Part shown: in pieces, positions 25,470 to 33,221 of the stretch
Numbering within the stretch: position 1 is the first letter of the stretch
Layout of the letters: every line of letters starts with the position of its first letter
DNA from: Candidatus Hydrogenedentota bacterium
GTDB lineage: Bacteria; Hydrogenedentota; Hydrogenedentia; Hydrogenedentales; CAILVY01
Reading direction: 5' to 3'
NCBI GenBank assembly: GCA_029565395.1
Contig: JAKQOG010000188.1
Location: forward strand, 23,487-87,486
DNA length: 64,000 nt
Program-made: the position numbers and the translations under genes
The notes under the pieces: generated by a model
Databases searched by the model: none
The model's input: only the letters and a program-made list of their open reading frames with translations
Told to the model about the DNA's origin: nothing

Positions 25470-26813
25470 ATGTTTGAGAATCTGACAAAAAAGCTGGAAC
25501 TGGCCTTCAAGAATATTCGCGGGCAGGGCCGCCTGACCGAGAAGAACATGAAGGATGGCCTTCAGGAGATCCGCGTGGCGCTCCTGGAGGCGGATGTCAA
25601 TTACAAGGTAGTCAAGAAGTTTATTGAGGATGTGCAGGAGCAGGCGGCCGGGCAGAAAGTGCTCGACAGCGTTAATCCTACACAGCAGATTATAAAGATT
25701 GTCCATGACGAGCTGGTGCGGATCATGGGCGAGAAACATGAGGGTCTTCGCCGGGCGGAATCCGGCCCGACGATCCTCATGATGGTTGGTCTTCAGGGCC
25801 AAGGCAAAACGACGACCGCCGGCAAATTGGGCTTGATGCTCAAGAAAAAGGGTCTCAAACCCTTGCTGGTGGGCGCGGACGTCTACCGCCCGGCGGCCAT
25901 CCGACAGTTGGAGATAGTCGCAAAACAGGCTGGAACCGAGTTTTTCAGCCTGGGCGAGAACGCAAACCCGGTGGACACGTGCCTCATGGCGCGCGGCGAG
26001 GCCCAAATGCGCGGCTGCGACACCATAATCCTCGACACGGCGGGGCGCCTGCATGTGGATGAGTCGATGATGATGGAAGTGCGGCAAATTGCCACGCAGG
26101 TGAAGCCGCACGAGATATTATTTGTCGCGAACGCCATGACCGGTCAGGACGCGGTAAAGTCCGCAAAGCAGTTCCACGACACGCTGCCATTGACGGGAGT
26201 GATCCTCACACAGATGGACGGTGATGCGCGGGGCGGCGCGGCCATCAGCCTGATTGAAGTGACGGGCTGCCCCATCAAGTTCGTGGGAACGGGCGAGAAG
26301 CTCGATGCGCTGGAGCCGTTTCATCCGCGGCGGCTGGCGGACCAGATCCTGGGCATGGGCGACGTGGTGTCGCTGGTGGAGAAGGCGCAGGAGGTGGTGG
26401 ATCGCGAACAGGCGATCAAGTTCCAGGAGAAGGTGCGCAAGGCGGACTGGAATCTGGAAGATTTTCTGCAGCAGATGCAGCAGATGAAGAAAATGGGCCC
26501 GATGGGCGATCTGTTGAAGAAGATCCCCGGGCTGAACAAGATGATGCCGCAGATGAACGGCGTGCCGGAAGACGAGTTGAAGTATACGGAAGCGATTATC
26601 TATTCGATGACGCCGAAGGAACGGCGGCATCCGAAGATCATCAACGGGAGCCGGCGGCGGCGGATTGCGGCGGGCAGCGGTACAAGCGTGCAGGATGTGA
26701 ACGCGCTGCTCAAAGATTTTGAAAAGATGAAGAAAATGATGAAGGACATGATGAAGGGATCGAAAGGCCGAGGCCCAAGAATGCCCTTGGGACCGGGCAT
26801 GTTGCCCTTCTAG
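25470..26813 (+). CDS. ffh: signal recognition particle protein Ffh
   Basis: A 447-residue SRP GTPase. The N domain is residues 1-95. The G domain has the P-loop 'GLQGQGKT' (107-114), 'DTAGRLHVDE' (G3) and 'TQMDGDARGGAA' (G4 region). The Met-rich M domain (about 325-440, 'KIPGLNKMMPQM', 'SRRRRIAAGSG') binds 4.5S RNA and signal peptides. It brings ribosomes making membrane proteins to FtsY. It heads the operon with rpsP 19 bases downstream. No strong ribosome site is seen before the ATG. Confidence 0.97.
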   Translation: MFENLTKKLELAFKNIRGQGRLTEKNMKDGLQEIRVALLEADVNYKVVKKFIEDVQEQAAGQKVLDSVNPTQQIIKIVHDELVRIMGEKHEGLRRAESGPTILMMVGLQGQGKTTTAGKLGLMLKKKGLKPLLVGADVYRPAAIRQLEIVAKQAGTEFFSLGENANPVDTCLMARGEAQMRGCDTIILDTAGRLHVDESMMMEVRQIATQVKPHEILFVANAMTGQDAVKSAKQFHDTLPLTGVILTQMDGDARGGAAISLIEVTGCPIKFVGTGEKLDALEPFHPRRLADQILGMGDVVSLVEKAQEVVDREQAIKFQEKVRKADWNLEDFLQQMQQMKKMGPMGDLLKKIPGLNKMMPQMNGVPEDELKYTEAIIYSMTPKERRHPKIINGSRRRRIAAGSGTSVQDVNALLKDFEKMKKMMKDMMKGSKGRGPRMPLGPGMLPF

Positions 26814-26832
26814 CAACGAAAGAGGACACCTG

Positions 26833-27186
26833 ATGGCAACAGCAATTCGAATGAGGCGGGTAGGCCGGACGCACAAGCCGTATTACCGGATTGTGGTAAT
26901 CGATTCCCGGGACCGGCGAAGTGGAACGGAAGTGGATGTGATTGGCGTATATCAGCCGTGCGCGCGTCCGAATCCAGTCGTCGATGTGGACGCGTTCAAG
27001 GCGCTCGGTTGGCTGCGCAAGGGTGCGCAGCCCTCGGATACAGCGCGGAATCTGTTCAGCAAGCTTGGGATTATGAAACACTACCACGATGGTACGACAC
27101 CGGAAGCGCCAGAAGCCCCGGTTGCTTCTGTGCCCGATGCTGCTCCGGAAGCTACAGCAGAGTCAACCGCCGTTCCCGAGGCCTGA
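26833..27186 (+). CDS. rpsP: 30S ribosomal protein S16
   Basis: A 117-residue S16 protein: 'MATAIRMRRVGRTHKPYYRI' is the classic N-terminus, followed by 'VIDSRDRRSGTEVDVIGVYQP'. The core ends near residue 82 and a 35-residue Ala/Pro/Glu-rich tail ('TPEAPEAPVASVPDAAPEAT') extends beyond the usual length, as in several other phyla. The ATG has GAGG upstream. It lies between ffh and khpA in the usual order. Confidence 0.97.
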   Translation: MATAIRMRRVGRTHKPYYRIVVIDSRDRRSGTEVDVIGVYQPCARPNPVVDVDAFKALGWLRKGAQPSDTARNLFSKLGIMKHYHDGTTPEAPEAPVASVPDAAPEATAESTAVPEA

Positions 27187-27238
27187 TACGCTGCACGGGA
27201 CGGTAAAACAATAAATTAATAGTGATACGGGAAGTATT

Positions 27239-27469
27239 ATGAAAGACTTGGTGGAATTCATTGCGAAGAAACTGGTGGAACATCCTGAAGATGTGCAAGT
27301 GCAGTTGATTGAAACGGAAGATGGTCATGAATACAAACTGCATGTGCATCAGGAAGACATGGGCCGCGTTATTGGCAAAAGCGGGCGCACCGCGAAAGCC
27401 ATGCGCACCTTGTTGAGTTCGGCGGCGGCGAAAAACAGCGTCCGCGCCTCTCTCGAGATTGTTGAATAA
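27239..27469 (+). CDS. khpA: KH-domain RNA-binding protein KhpA
   Basis: A 76-residue single KH-domain protein: 'MKDLVEFIAKKLVEHPEDVQ' and the RNA-binding GxxG loop in 'GRVIGKSGRTAKAMRTLL'. KhpA, with KhpB, binds RNA and influences cell division and translation. It sits between rpsP and trmD, the usual locus. In most genomes rimM follows; here it does not. Confidence 0.95.
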   Translation: MKDLVEFIAKKLVEHPEDVQVQLIETEDGHEYKLHVHQEDMGRVIGKSGRTAKAMRTLLSSAAAKNSVRASLEIVE

Positions 27470-27471
27470 TT

Positions 27472-27545
27472 AGAGGCTTGAGGCTTGAAAGCTTGAGTCC
27501 GCCTGCGGCGGATGAAGCTTGAGGCTTGAGGCGAATGGCTAAACT
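27472..27545. repeat. GAGGCTTGAGGCTTGA repeat spacer where rimM is normally found
   Basis: The 76-base gap between khpA and trmD holds direct repeats of GGCTTGA on both sides of a palindrome TCCGCC-TGC-GGCGGA at 27498-27512. The repeat could affect transcript processing or translation of trmD. No coding frame fits here. Confidence 0.7.
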
Positions 27546-28298
27546 ATGAGGATTGATGTCCTCACATTATTCCCGGAGATGTTGGAAGGGCCGTTAAAGG
27601 CCAGCTTGCTGGGCAAGGCAGTGGCCGATGGCCTCCTGACTGTGGCCTTGACGCAGATCCGGGATTTTGCGACGGACCGTCACCGGACGGTGGATGATGC
27701 GCCGTACGGCGGCGGGGCCGGGATGGTAATGAAATGTGAGCCGCTTTTTGCGGCTGTGGAAAGTTTAAAAGGACGCAACAGCCTGGAACGGGTGATTCTG
27801 CTGTCGCCCCGCGGGCGGCGGCTGGATCAGACCCTGGTGCGGGAATTGGCCGGATGTCCCGATCTCGTGCTTATCTGCGCGCGGTATGAGGGCGTGGATG
27901 AGCGGGTGTCTCAGACGCTGGTCACGGATGAAATCTCCATCGGAGATTACGTGCTGAGCGGCGGAGAACTGCCTGCCTTGGTGCTCATTGAGGCGATCAG
28001 CCGCATGATACCCGGTGTGGTTGGCGATTGGGAATCCGTTGCTACGGATTCTTTCTACGAAGGCCGGTTGGGCGCGCCGCAATACACGCGGCCGCAGGAA
28101 TTCCGGGGTATGGAAGTTCCCCAGGTGTTGCGGGATGGAAATCACGCGGCGATACGCCGCTGGAAGAGAAAAGAGGCCCTGCGCGCCACGCTCGCGCGGC
28201 GGCCCGATTTGCTGAAGGATTTGGACAAAGAAGAGAAGAACCTGCTCGCCGAAATCGAGCGTGAGACGCCGATGCCGGAGAGGGAGAACACATCGTGA
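27546..28298 (+). CDS. trmD: tRNA (guanine-N1)-methyltransferase TrmD
   Basis: A 250-residue SPOUT methyltransferase: '[20 protein letters not shown]' start, '[14 protein letters not shown]', '[13 protein letters not shown]' and the knot motif '[19 protein letters not shown]'. It methylates G37 of tRNAs to prevent frameshifting. It overlaps rplS by four bases (GTGA), so the two are coupled. Full family length. Confidence 0.97.
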   Translation: MRIDVLTLFPEMLEGPLKASLLGKAVADGLLTVALTQIRDFATDRHRTVDDAPYGGGAGMVMKCEPLFAAVESLKGRNSLERVILLSPRGRRLDQTLVRELAGCPDLVLICARYEGVDERVSQTLVTDEISIGDYVLSGGELPALVLIEAISRMIPGVVGDWESVATDSFYEGRLGAPQYTRPQEFRGMEVPQVLRDGNHAAIRRWKRKEALRATLARRPDLLKDLDKEEKNLLAEIERETPMPERENTS

Positions 28299-28693
28299 AT
28301 CTCGTGGAAGAACTTGGTAAAAAGCAAATGAAAGCGCCGGAAAAGCTCCCGAAATTTGCCATCGGCGACACAGTCCGCGTGCATTTTCGTATTGTGGAAG
28401 GCGACAAAGAGCGCATCCAGGTGTTTGAAGGCGTTGTGATCGGACGCAACGGCGGAACAGGCCCCCACGCCACGTTCACCGTGAGACGCGTCGCCTTCGG
28501 CGAGGGTGTTGAGCGCGTGTTTCCGCTGCATTCCCCGCGCGTGGCGAAAGTGGATGTGACTCGCGAGGGCCACGTGCGCCGTGCCAAACTGTATTACCTG
28601 CGTGAACGCGTGGGCAAGGCCGCGCGCGTCAAGGCCAAGCAGCGCAGCACCAAGGGCGAAGAGGCGGAAGTGACCGCCCCCGCCGCCGAATAA
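28295..28693 (+). CDS. rplS: 50S ribosomal protein L19
   Basis: A 132-residue L19: '[20 protein letters not shown]', '[13 protein letters not shown]', '[20 protein letters not shown]', '[18 protein letters not shown]'. A short Ala/Glu/Lys tail follows. It starts with GTG overlapping the trmD stop, with GGAG sequences upstream. It is the last gene of the operon, followed by a strong terminator. Confidence 0.97.
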   Translation: MNLVEELGKKQMKAPEKLPKFAIGDTVRVHFRIVEGDKERIQVFEGVVIGRNGGTGPHATFTVRRVAFGEGVERVFPLHSPRVAKVDVTREGHVRRAKLYYLRERVGKAARVKAKQRSTKGEEAEVTAPAAE

Positions 28694-28711
28694 TCCCCCT
28701 GCCACTATACG

Positions 28712-28751
28712 ACACGGGCGATCCCATTCCCTGGGCGCGCCCGTGTTTTTT
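28712..28751 (+). terminator. rho-independent terminator after rplS
   Basis: Arms ACACGGGCG (28712-28720) and CGCCCGTGT (28738-28746) pair perfectly and are followed at once by a run of six T (28746-28751). It lies 19 bases after the rplS stop and touches the 3' end of the convergent membrane protein gene. Confidence 0.9.
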
Positions 28752-29553
28752 ACTGCCTCTCCGTGTTCCGCGCGCTTTGGGACAAATCATCCCATGGAAT
28801 CCTGGCCACCAGCCAGATCATAAATACAAACAAAGTGACGACCAGGATGTTCTCCCAGAGTGGAATGGAATAACGGGTGTTCAGGGCCTCGGACCAGGAG
28901 CCTTCCAGGGTGCGGCCGGCAACGGCGGCGGCTTTTTTCATATCTTCGTACACGAAGACCCATTTGGTAAGAAAATACGCCGCAAGGAACACTATAGACC
29001 ACCAGAACGTATACGGCCACACAAACCGCCAGTAGCCGTAGCGCCCAAGATGGCGCCGGGTGAATTTGTCGATAAACAGCAAAATCTCATGCAAAAAGAT
29101 GCCAAGGTTGAAGGTGATAGCAACCATAAGACCGGCGTTGCGGTGGGCAAGCCCCCAGTCCCAGGTTCCTATGAAAATTCCATGGCCCGTGGGGATTACG
29201 CCCACAAGAATAATGCCCAGGCACCCCAGCAGCAGTTGGGATGCGCCAATGCGGGCGGCGGGTCTGGATATAGCGGAAAAACGGCGGCAGAGATAGAACA
29301 CCAACGGCACCGTGGACAGCCCCCAGAAGGTCATGGCTACGGAGAATATCGGCCACCATTTCGGATTATGCTCGGGATCAAAACTGCCAAGATAACTGAA
29401 CGAATGAGTCATGATCGTGAAGTGGTTTTCCCGGGGATAGCTGAGGTAGGCCGCAGCGATGAGCCCCCAGAACACCACTGTCATAAAGACAAAATAGCGT
29501 TTGAGGTCCGAAGGCTGGAAATTTCCGGTGCTATAACGTATCCACGTTCTCAT
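28750..29553 (-). CDS. integral membrane protein, DUF998-like
   Basis: A 267-residue protein with six or so predicted membrane segments, including 'YFVFMTVVFWGLIAAAYLS', 'PIFSVAMTFWGLSTVPLVF', 'LLLGCLGIILVGVIPTG', 'GLMVAITFNLGIFLHEILLF', 'YTFWWSIVFLAAYFL' and 'ILVVTLFVFMIWLVARI'. The layout and the 'THSFSYLGSF' and 'VIPTGHG' stretches recall DUF998-like proteins. No catalytic motif can be seen. It is convergent with rplS and monocistronic. Confidence 0.65.
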   Translation of the reverse strand: MRTWIRYSTGNFQPSDLKRYFVFMTVVFWGLIAAAYLSYPRENHFTIMTHSFSYLGSFDPEHNPKWWPIFSVAMTFWGLSTVPLVFYLCRRFSAISRPAARIGASQLLLGCLGIILVGVIPTGHGIFIGTWDWGLAHRNAGLMVAITFNLGIFLHEILLFIDKFTRRHLGRYGYWRFVWPYTFWWSIVFLAAYFLTKWVFVYEDMKKAAAVAGRTLEGSWSEALNTRYSIPLWENILVVTLFVFMIWLVARIPWDDLSQSARNTERQ

Positions 29554-29676
29554 GGTTATTTACACAATACCAAGTTAATGCACAGTGTTGCACCTGCCCA
29601 AGATTATCTCCATCCGTACGTGCCACATGCTCCAACAGTTCACAAAAATGGATAGGGGCATGTTGCGATATCCAGA

Positions 29677-30813
29677 TTACCGCACCAACACAATGGTCTG
29701 CCCGTCTTCACCCGCTTCCGGCGCCGTTACGTTGGCTGCGTTTAAACGCTTCCGTACGCTGGCGTCGCCACACTCCGAGATGGGGACGGAATGGTACAGC
29801 CACGGCTTTTGTGGGTTATTGGCGCCATACACAGCCTTCAATTGGGTTAATGTCGTACTGTCCGGATGTCCGTAGTCGATGCCGTTGGTTGATATGACTA
29901 CATACTTGGGCTTAATACGTTCAAAAAATTCTTTTGAATTGTTGTTCTTGCTGCCGTGATGGGGAAGTTTCAGCAGATCCACTTTGAAAGGTTGTTCTTC
30001 GTTTTCAAGCGCATCCATGATGAGGTCATCACGCGCATCGCCTGGCATGAGGAGGGAGGTGCTTTTCCCCTCCAGTTGCTTATCGACGTTATATTCAAAT
30101 AGCAACACAAGACTTACGACATTGATAAGCTTGTCATCCTTGTCCTTGACCTTTTTCCCCTTGTATGTCACGGCAGCATTTGCCTTGTTTTTCACCGCTT
30201 TGATCATGAATTCTTTAAACTCGGCAAACACCTCCGGAGAGGGGCCAAGTATAGTTACGTCAAGCACCCCGTTGAACCGGCATTTTCCACGATCCGAGGT
30301 CAAATAAGCGAAATAGGGGCCATTAATGGCCATGTCCGGATGGTTTCGGGCCAACGTCATTAGATCCATGGCCTGTTTAATGCTTTCCTCCAACCCCATG
30401 GGTATGTCTTTGTTCTTTTTCCAAGATGCCGGTGCTTTCCAGTTTTCTTCCACTTTATTGGTCAGGGGCCAGTTAAACCAGAGGTTCTTAACGGACAAGG
30501 GCAACTCTTCTCCGCGGAAAAAGTCCACCAAGCCGCCGATGTGGTCGCTGTCAATGTGCGTCACAACGAGTAACTCCAGTTCCTCATATCCGTCGTCGGC
30601 CAGTTTTTGGAGCCAGGGGCGAAGATGGTTGGCTTTGTCGCCTTTCGGCGGTGTATCGAGCACTTTGACCTTTCCCTTGACAACGCCTCCGTCGCCGCCA
30701 TCGATGAGAATGGCGCGCCTTTTCCCCTTCTTGTCGTTATAACGGATGACAAAGGCGTCGCCTCCTCCTGCATTGATAATGTCGAATTCAAGGTGTGCTT
30801 TTGCCTTGCTCAT
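29677..30813 (-). CDS. metallo-beta-lactamase-fold hydrolase of a protease/MBL pair
   Basis: A 378-residue MBL-fold protein of the ComEC C-terminal-like group. The start is strong: GGAGG seven bases before ATG. It begins 'LEFDIINAGGGDAFVIRY' and 'RRAILIDGGDGG'; the metal-binding motif is H86-I-D88-S-D90-H91 in 'VVTHIDSDHIGG', and a second site is 'LLKLPHHGSKNN' with the final 'ISTNG' strand. The first His is followed by Asp where many MBLs have His, as in ComEC-type domains. It follows the subtilisin-like gene by 15 bases. Stand-alone hydrolases of this type with proteases occur in defence loci (for example the AVAST type 1 pairing with a STAND protein), but no STAND gene is adjacent. Substrate unknown. 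Confidence 0.8.
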   Translation of the reverse strand: MSKAKAHLEFDIINAGGGDAFVIRYNDKKGKRRAILIDGGDGGVVKGKVKVLDTPPKGDKANHLRPWLQKLADDGYEELELLVVTHIDSDHIGGLVDFFRGEELPLSVKNLWFNWPLTNKVEENWKAPASWKKNKDIPMGLEESIKQAMDLMTLARNHPDMAINGPYFAYLTSDRGKCRFNGVLDVTILGPSPEVFAEFKEFMIKAVKNKANAAVTYKGKKVKDKDDKLINVVSLVLLFEYNVDKQLEGKSTSLLMPGDARDDLIMDALENEEQPFKVDLLKLPHHGSKNNNSKEFFERIKPKYVVISTNGIDYGHPDSTTLTQLKAVYGANNPQKPWLYHSVPISECGDASVRKRLNAANVTAPEAGEDGQTIVLVR

Positions 30814-30828
30814 GGAATTCCCTCCTTT

Positions 30829-32991
30829 TTAGAGCGACTGCATGGCGCGCAATACGTCCAGCAGTCCGTGTCCCTGAAAATACCGTTCCCGGCCCAAGTC
30901 GGTTGCGGTTTCGCACAAGATTTGCTTGATGCGGCGCGGGTTGCCGATCAATTCGGGATAACGGGCCATCAATAATGCGGCGGCGCCGCTGACGTGGGGC
31001 GCGGCCATGCTGGTTCCATCTTTGCAGGCAAATCGTTCACCAGGAACCGGCGCGATGATTTTTTCACCGGGCGCAACCAGATCGGGCTTGCGCCGTCCGT
31101 CGCCGGTGGGCCCGCGCCCTGAAAAGTAGCTGATGCCATAGGTATGGGGATGGTCACGGTGCGTGGAGCCCACGGTGATGGCCTCCTCCGCATTTCCGGG
31201 GTCCGAGATGCTGATGTCCCGGTACTCGCCTCCCTGGCTGAAGGGGATGCTGCGTTCGTCGAATCCATGATTGCCCGCAGCGGCCACAACCACGACACCT
31301 GCGTCCACAAGCCGCGCGCATTCATTGCATACCGGGGTGCAGCCGCAGGCGAAACTTGCCACATCGTGCGGAATGGAGAGGCTGAGATTCACCCCATGCA
31401 CCTTCAGTTCCTCGCGTTTCCGGTTTAAGAACCGGATGAATTCAAGCGCGCAGATCACCGTAAATTCATCGGTGACCTGCTTGGTTTCTCCAAAGATGCC
31501 CTCTTCGCCATTGCTGGTGTCCGCAAATACGCGCAAATCATAAAATTTAATATCGGGACACATCCCCACAATGTCCTGGCCTTCCGGCAGGCTGTTGAGA
31601 TCCGGGTTAGAAGGCCAGTTGGCCCCGAGTATTCCAGCCACGTGGGTTCCATGCTCCCCCTTCGGCACGGGATAATTGCCGTCATGCGGCACTTTAATTT
31701 TAGTGCTAACGTCCTCCCAGTCAATCACGTCAGAAATGGATTTCAGGCGTTTCAGATTCAAGCTGGACATTCGAGCGGCATGGAGGCATTGCCAGAGATG
31801 GGTCTCCTCTTGTGTTTCCAAGACCTTACCCTTTCTCTTAGGGAATGCCGGGTCGAAAGAAGGTTGTTCTTTTCCAGGCTCGATAATGACGGGTTCATCG
31901 TCACTATCGCCATACCAGAGCGCGGGTTCTCGTTTCAGCCGCCAAAAATCATATGTTTGCACAATGCGTGTTGAAACAGAGTTTGTGTTGCTGCTTTTTT
32001 GGACATTTCCCGTCTTGCCGGGCGCTACAGGAGGGGGGATAGTCTCCTGAAATGCGGGGTGTGTGGCGTCTATGCCGCCATCCACAATGGCCCACACCAG
32101 ATTAGAGCAGCTCACATTAAACAAAGTGCGGGCGGCATCGGCCTTGACAGTTAACGAAGAACGTGCGACGGTGGGTTTGGCTTCACGGTTCAATCCCACC
32201 TGCCACAGGGGATATAACCCGGAAGCCGCTTCTTCCTTTAACACCGGGTACGGGAGGATCAACGCCAATAAACGCAGAAACGAATCGATGGCCTCCACCC
32301 ACGTAATAACGGTCAACTGTTTGCAGAACTCTTTTTCTTCAAAGAGCTTTTGTTGTTTTTCTGTTTTAGAAGATGGTTGCGCGGATATCTCCTGCAGCCG
32401 GTAAAGAATGCCCAGCAGGCGCACCGTCCACAGGAAAGTCACGGGTATCGCGGTTAAGTCCCTATCCAATGTATCTACCGGCAGGGCCTTTGTTTTTATA
32501 GAAAGTTGTTCCTTTCGATACAACCGCAATTTTTCCATACTTTCGCCCTGCACGTGCGGGGAGACATGTTTGTCCCACCATGCGGTCATGGGCAATAGCA
32601 GAATGACCATTTGTTCAAAGGTCAATTGAGTTACGATATAGGACGCACTGAACAGAATCGTTGGCGCAAAAATCTGTAGAGGGGCCATACTATCATCGGA
32701 AAAAATCTTCGTGTGCTGTTGCTTCAGGTGTTCCTCACATCGTTCCTGAAAGCGCCGCCCCAAGGTGCGAACGCCGAGTTTTGCGTGCGGGGTTAACAGC
32801 AACTCCACCGCCCCGCTATCGGTTTTGTCCGAGACGCCCGATGGGTTAGTGTAATACTTGCGGAAGAACTGCTCCCATACTTCAGGCAGCACCGGGGAAT
32901 CCTGGGTGGCACGTTTGGCGCGCCCCCCCCAATAGATGAACTCGTTGCGGATCTCGATCCATTCCGCGGCCCACTCAGCATCGCGCACCAT
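30829..32991 (-). CDS. S8 subtilisin-like serine protease with unknown N-terminal domain
   Basis: A 720-residue protein with no signal peptide, so probably cytosolic. The start at 32991 is chosen for its GGGAG seven bases upstream; a longer frame to 33018 is possible. Residues ~1-290 are a helix-rich domain I cannot name. The protease part has the triad: D304 in 'AIVDGGIDATHP', H450 in 'GEHGTHVAGILG' and S661 in 'KDGTSMAAPHVSG', with the oxyanion Asn in 'VVAAAGNHG'. The Asp-to-His spacing (~146) is much longer than in simple subtilisins, so there is an insertion. It is operonic with the MBL protein. Lack of a signal suggests regulated intracellular proteolysis, possibly for defence. Confidence 0.82.
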   Translation of the reverse strand: MVRDAEWAAEWIEIRNEFIYWGGRAKRATQDSPVLPEVWEQFFRKYYTNPSGVSDKTDSGAVELLLTPHAKLGVRTLGRRFQERCEEHLKQQHTKIFSDDSMAPLQIFAPTILFSASYIVTQLTFEQMVILLLPMTAWWDKHVSPHVQGESMEKLRLYRKEQLSIKTKALPVDTLDRDLTAIPVTFLWTVRLLGILYRLQEISAQPSSKTEKQQKLFEEKEFCKQLTVITWVEAIDSFLRLLALILPYPVLKEEAASGLYPLWQVGLNREAKPTVARSSLTVKADAARTLFNVSCSNLVWAIVDGGIDATHPAFQETIPPPVAPGKTGNVQKSSNTNSVSTRIVQTYDFWRLKREPALWYGDSDDEPVIIEPGKEQPSFDPAFPKRKGKVLETQEETHLWQCLHAARMSSLNLKRLKSISDVIDWEDVSTKIKVPHDGNYPVPKGEHGTHVAGILGANWPSNPDLNSLPEGQDIVGMCPDIKFYDLRVFADTSNGEEGIFGETKQVTDEFTVICALEFIRFLNRKREELKVHGVNLSLSIPHDVASFACGCTPVCNECARLVDAGVVVVAAAGNHGFDERSIPFSQGGEYRDISISDPGNAEEAITVGSTHRDHPHTYGISYFSGRGPTGDGRRKPDLVAPGEKIIAPVPGERFACKDGTSMAAPHVSGAAALLMARYPELIGNPRRIKQILCETATDLGRERYFQGHGLLDVLRAMQSL

Positions 32992-33221
32992 AAACGTTCT
33001 CCCTTTGTTTTCAAGCATATCCCCATACAGTACAATGCATGAAGTTACATCCTTGAGTACGTCCCATTCACCTCGGGCATGAGCATACTATGAATCCCCC
33101 GGCATGTCAACCATAGCGGAAGCAAAAATCTTACGATCAAAAATGTATGCTGGAGTGTACTTCTGGAGAAGTCCAAGAACATAGGTTTATGCTCTTTATA
33201 TTAACCGGAAGTGAGGCGAAT

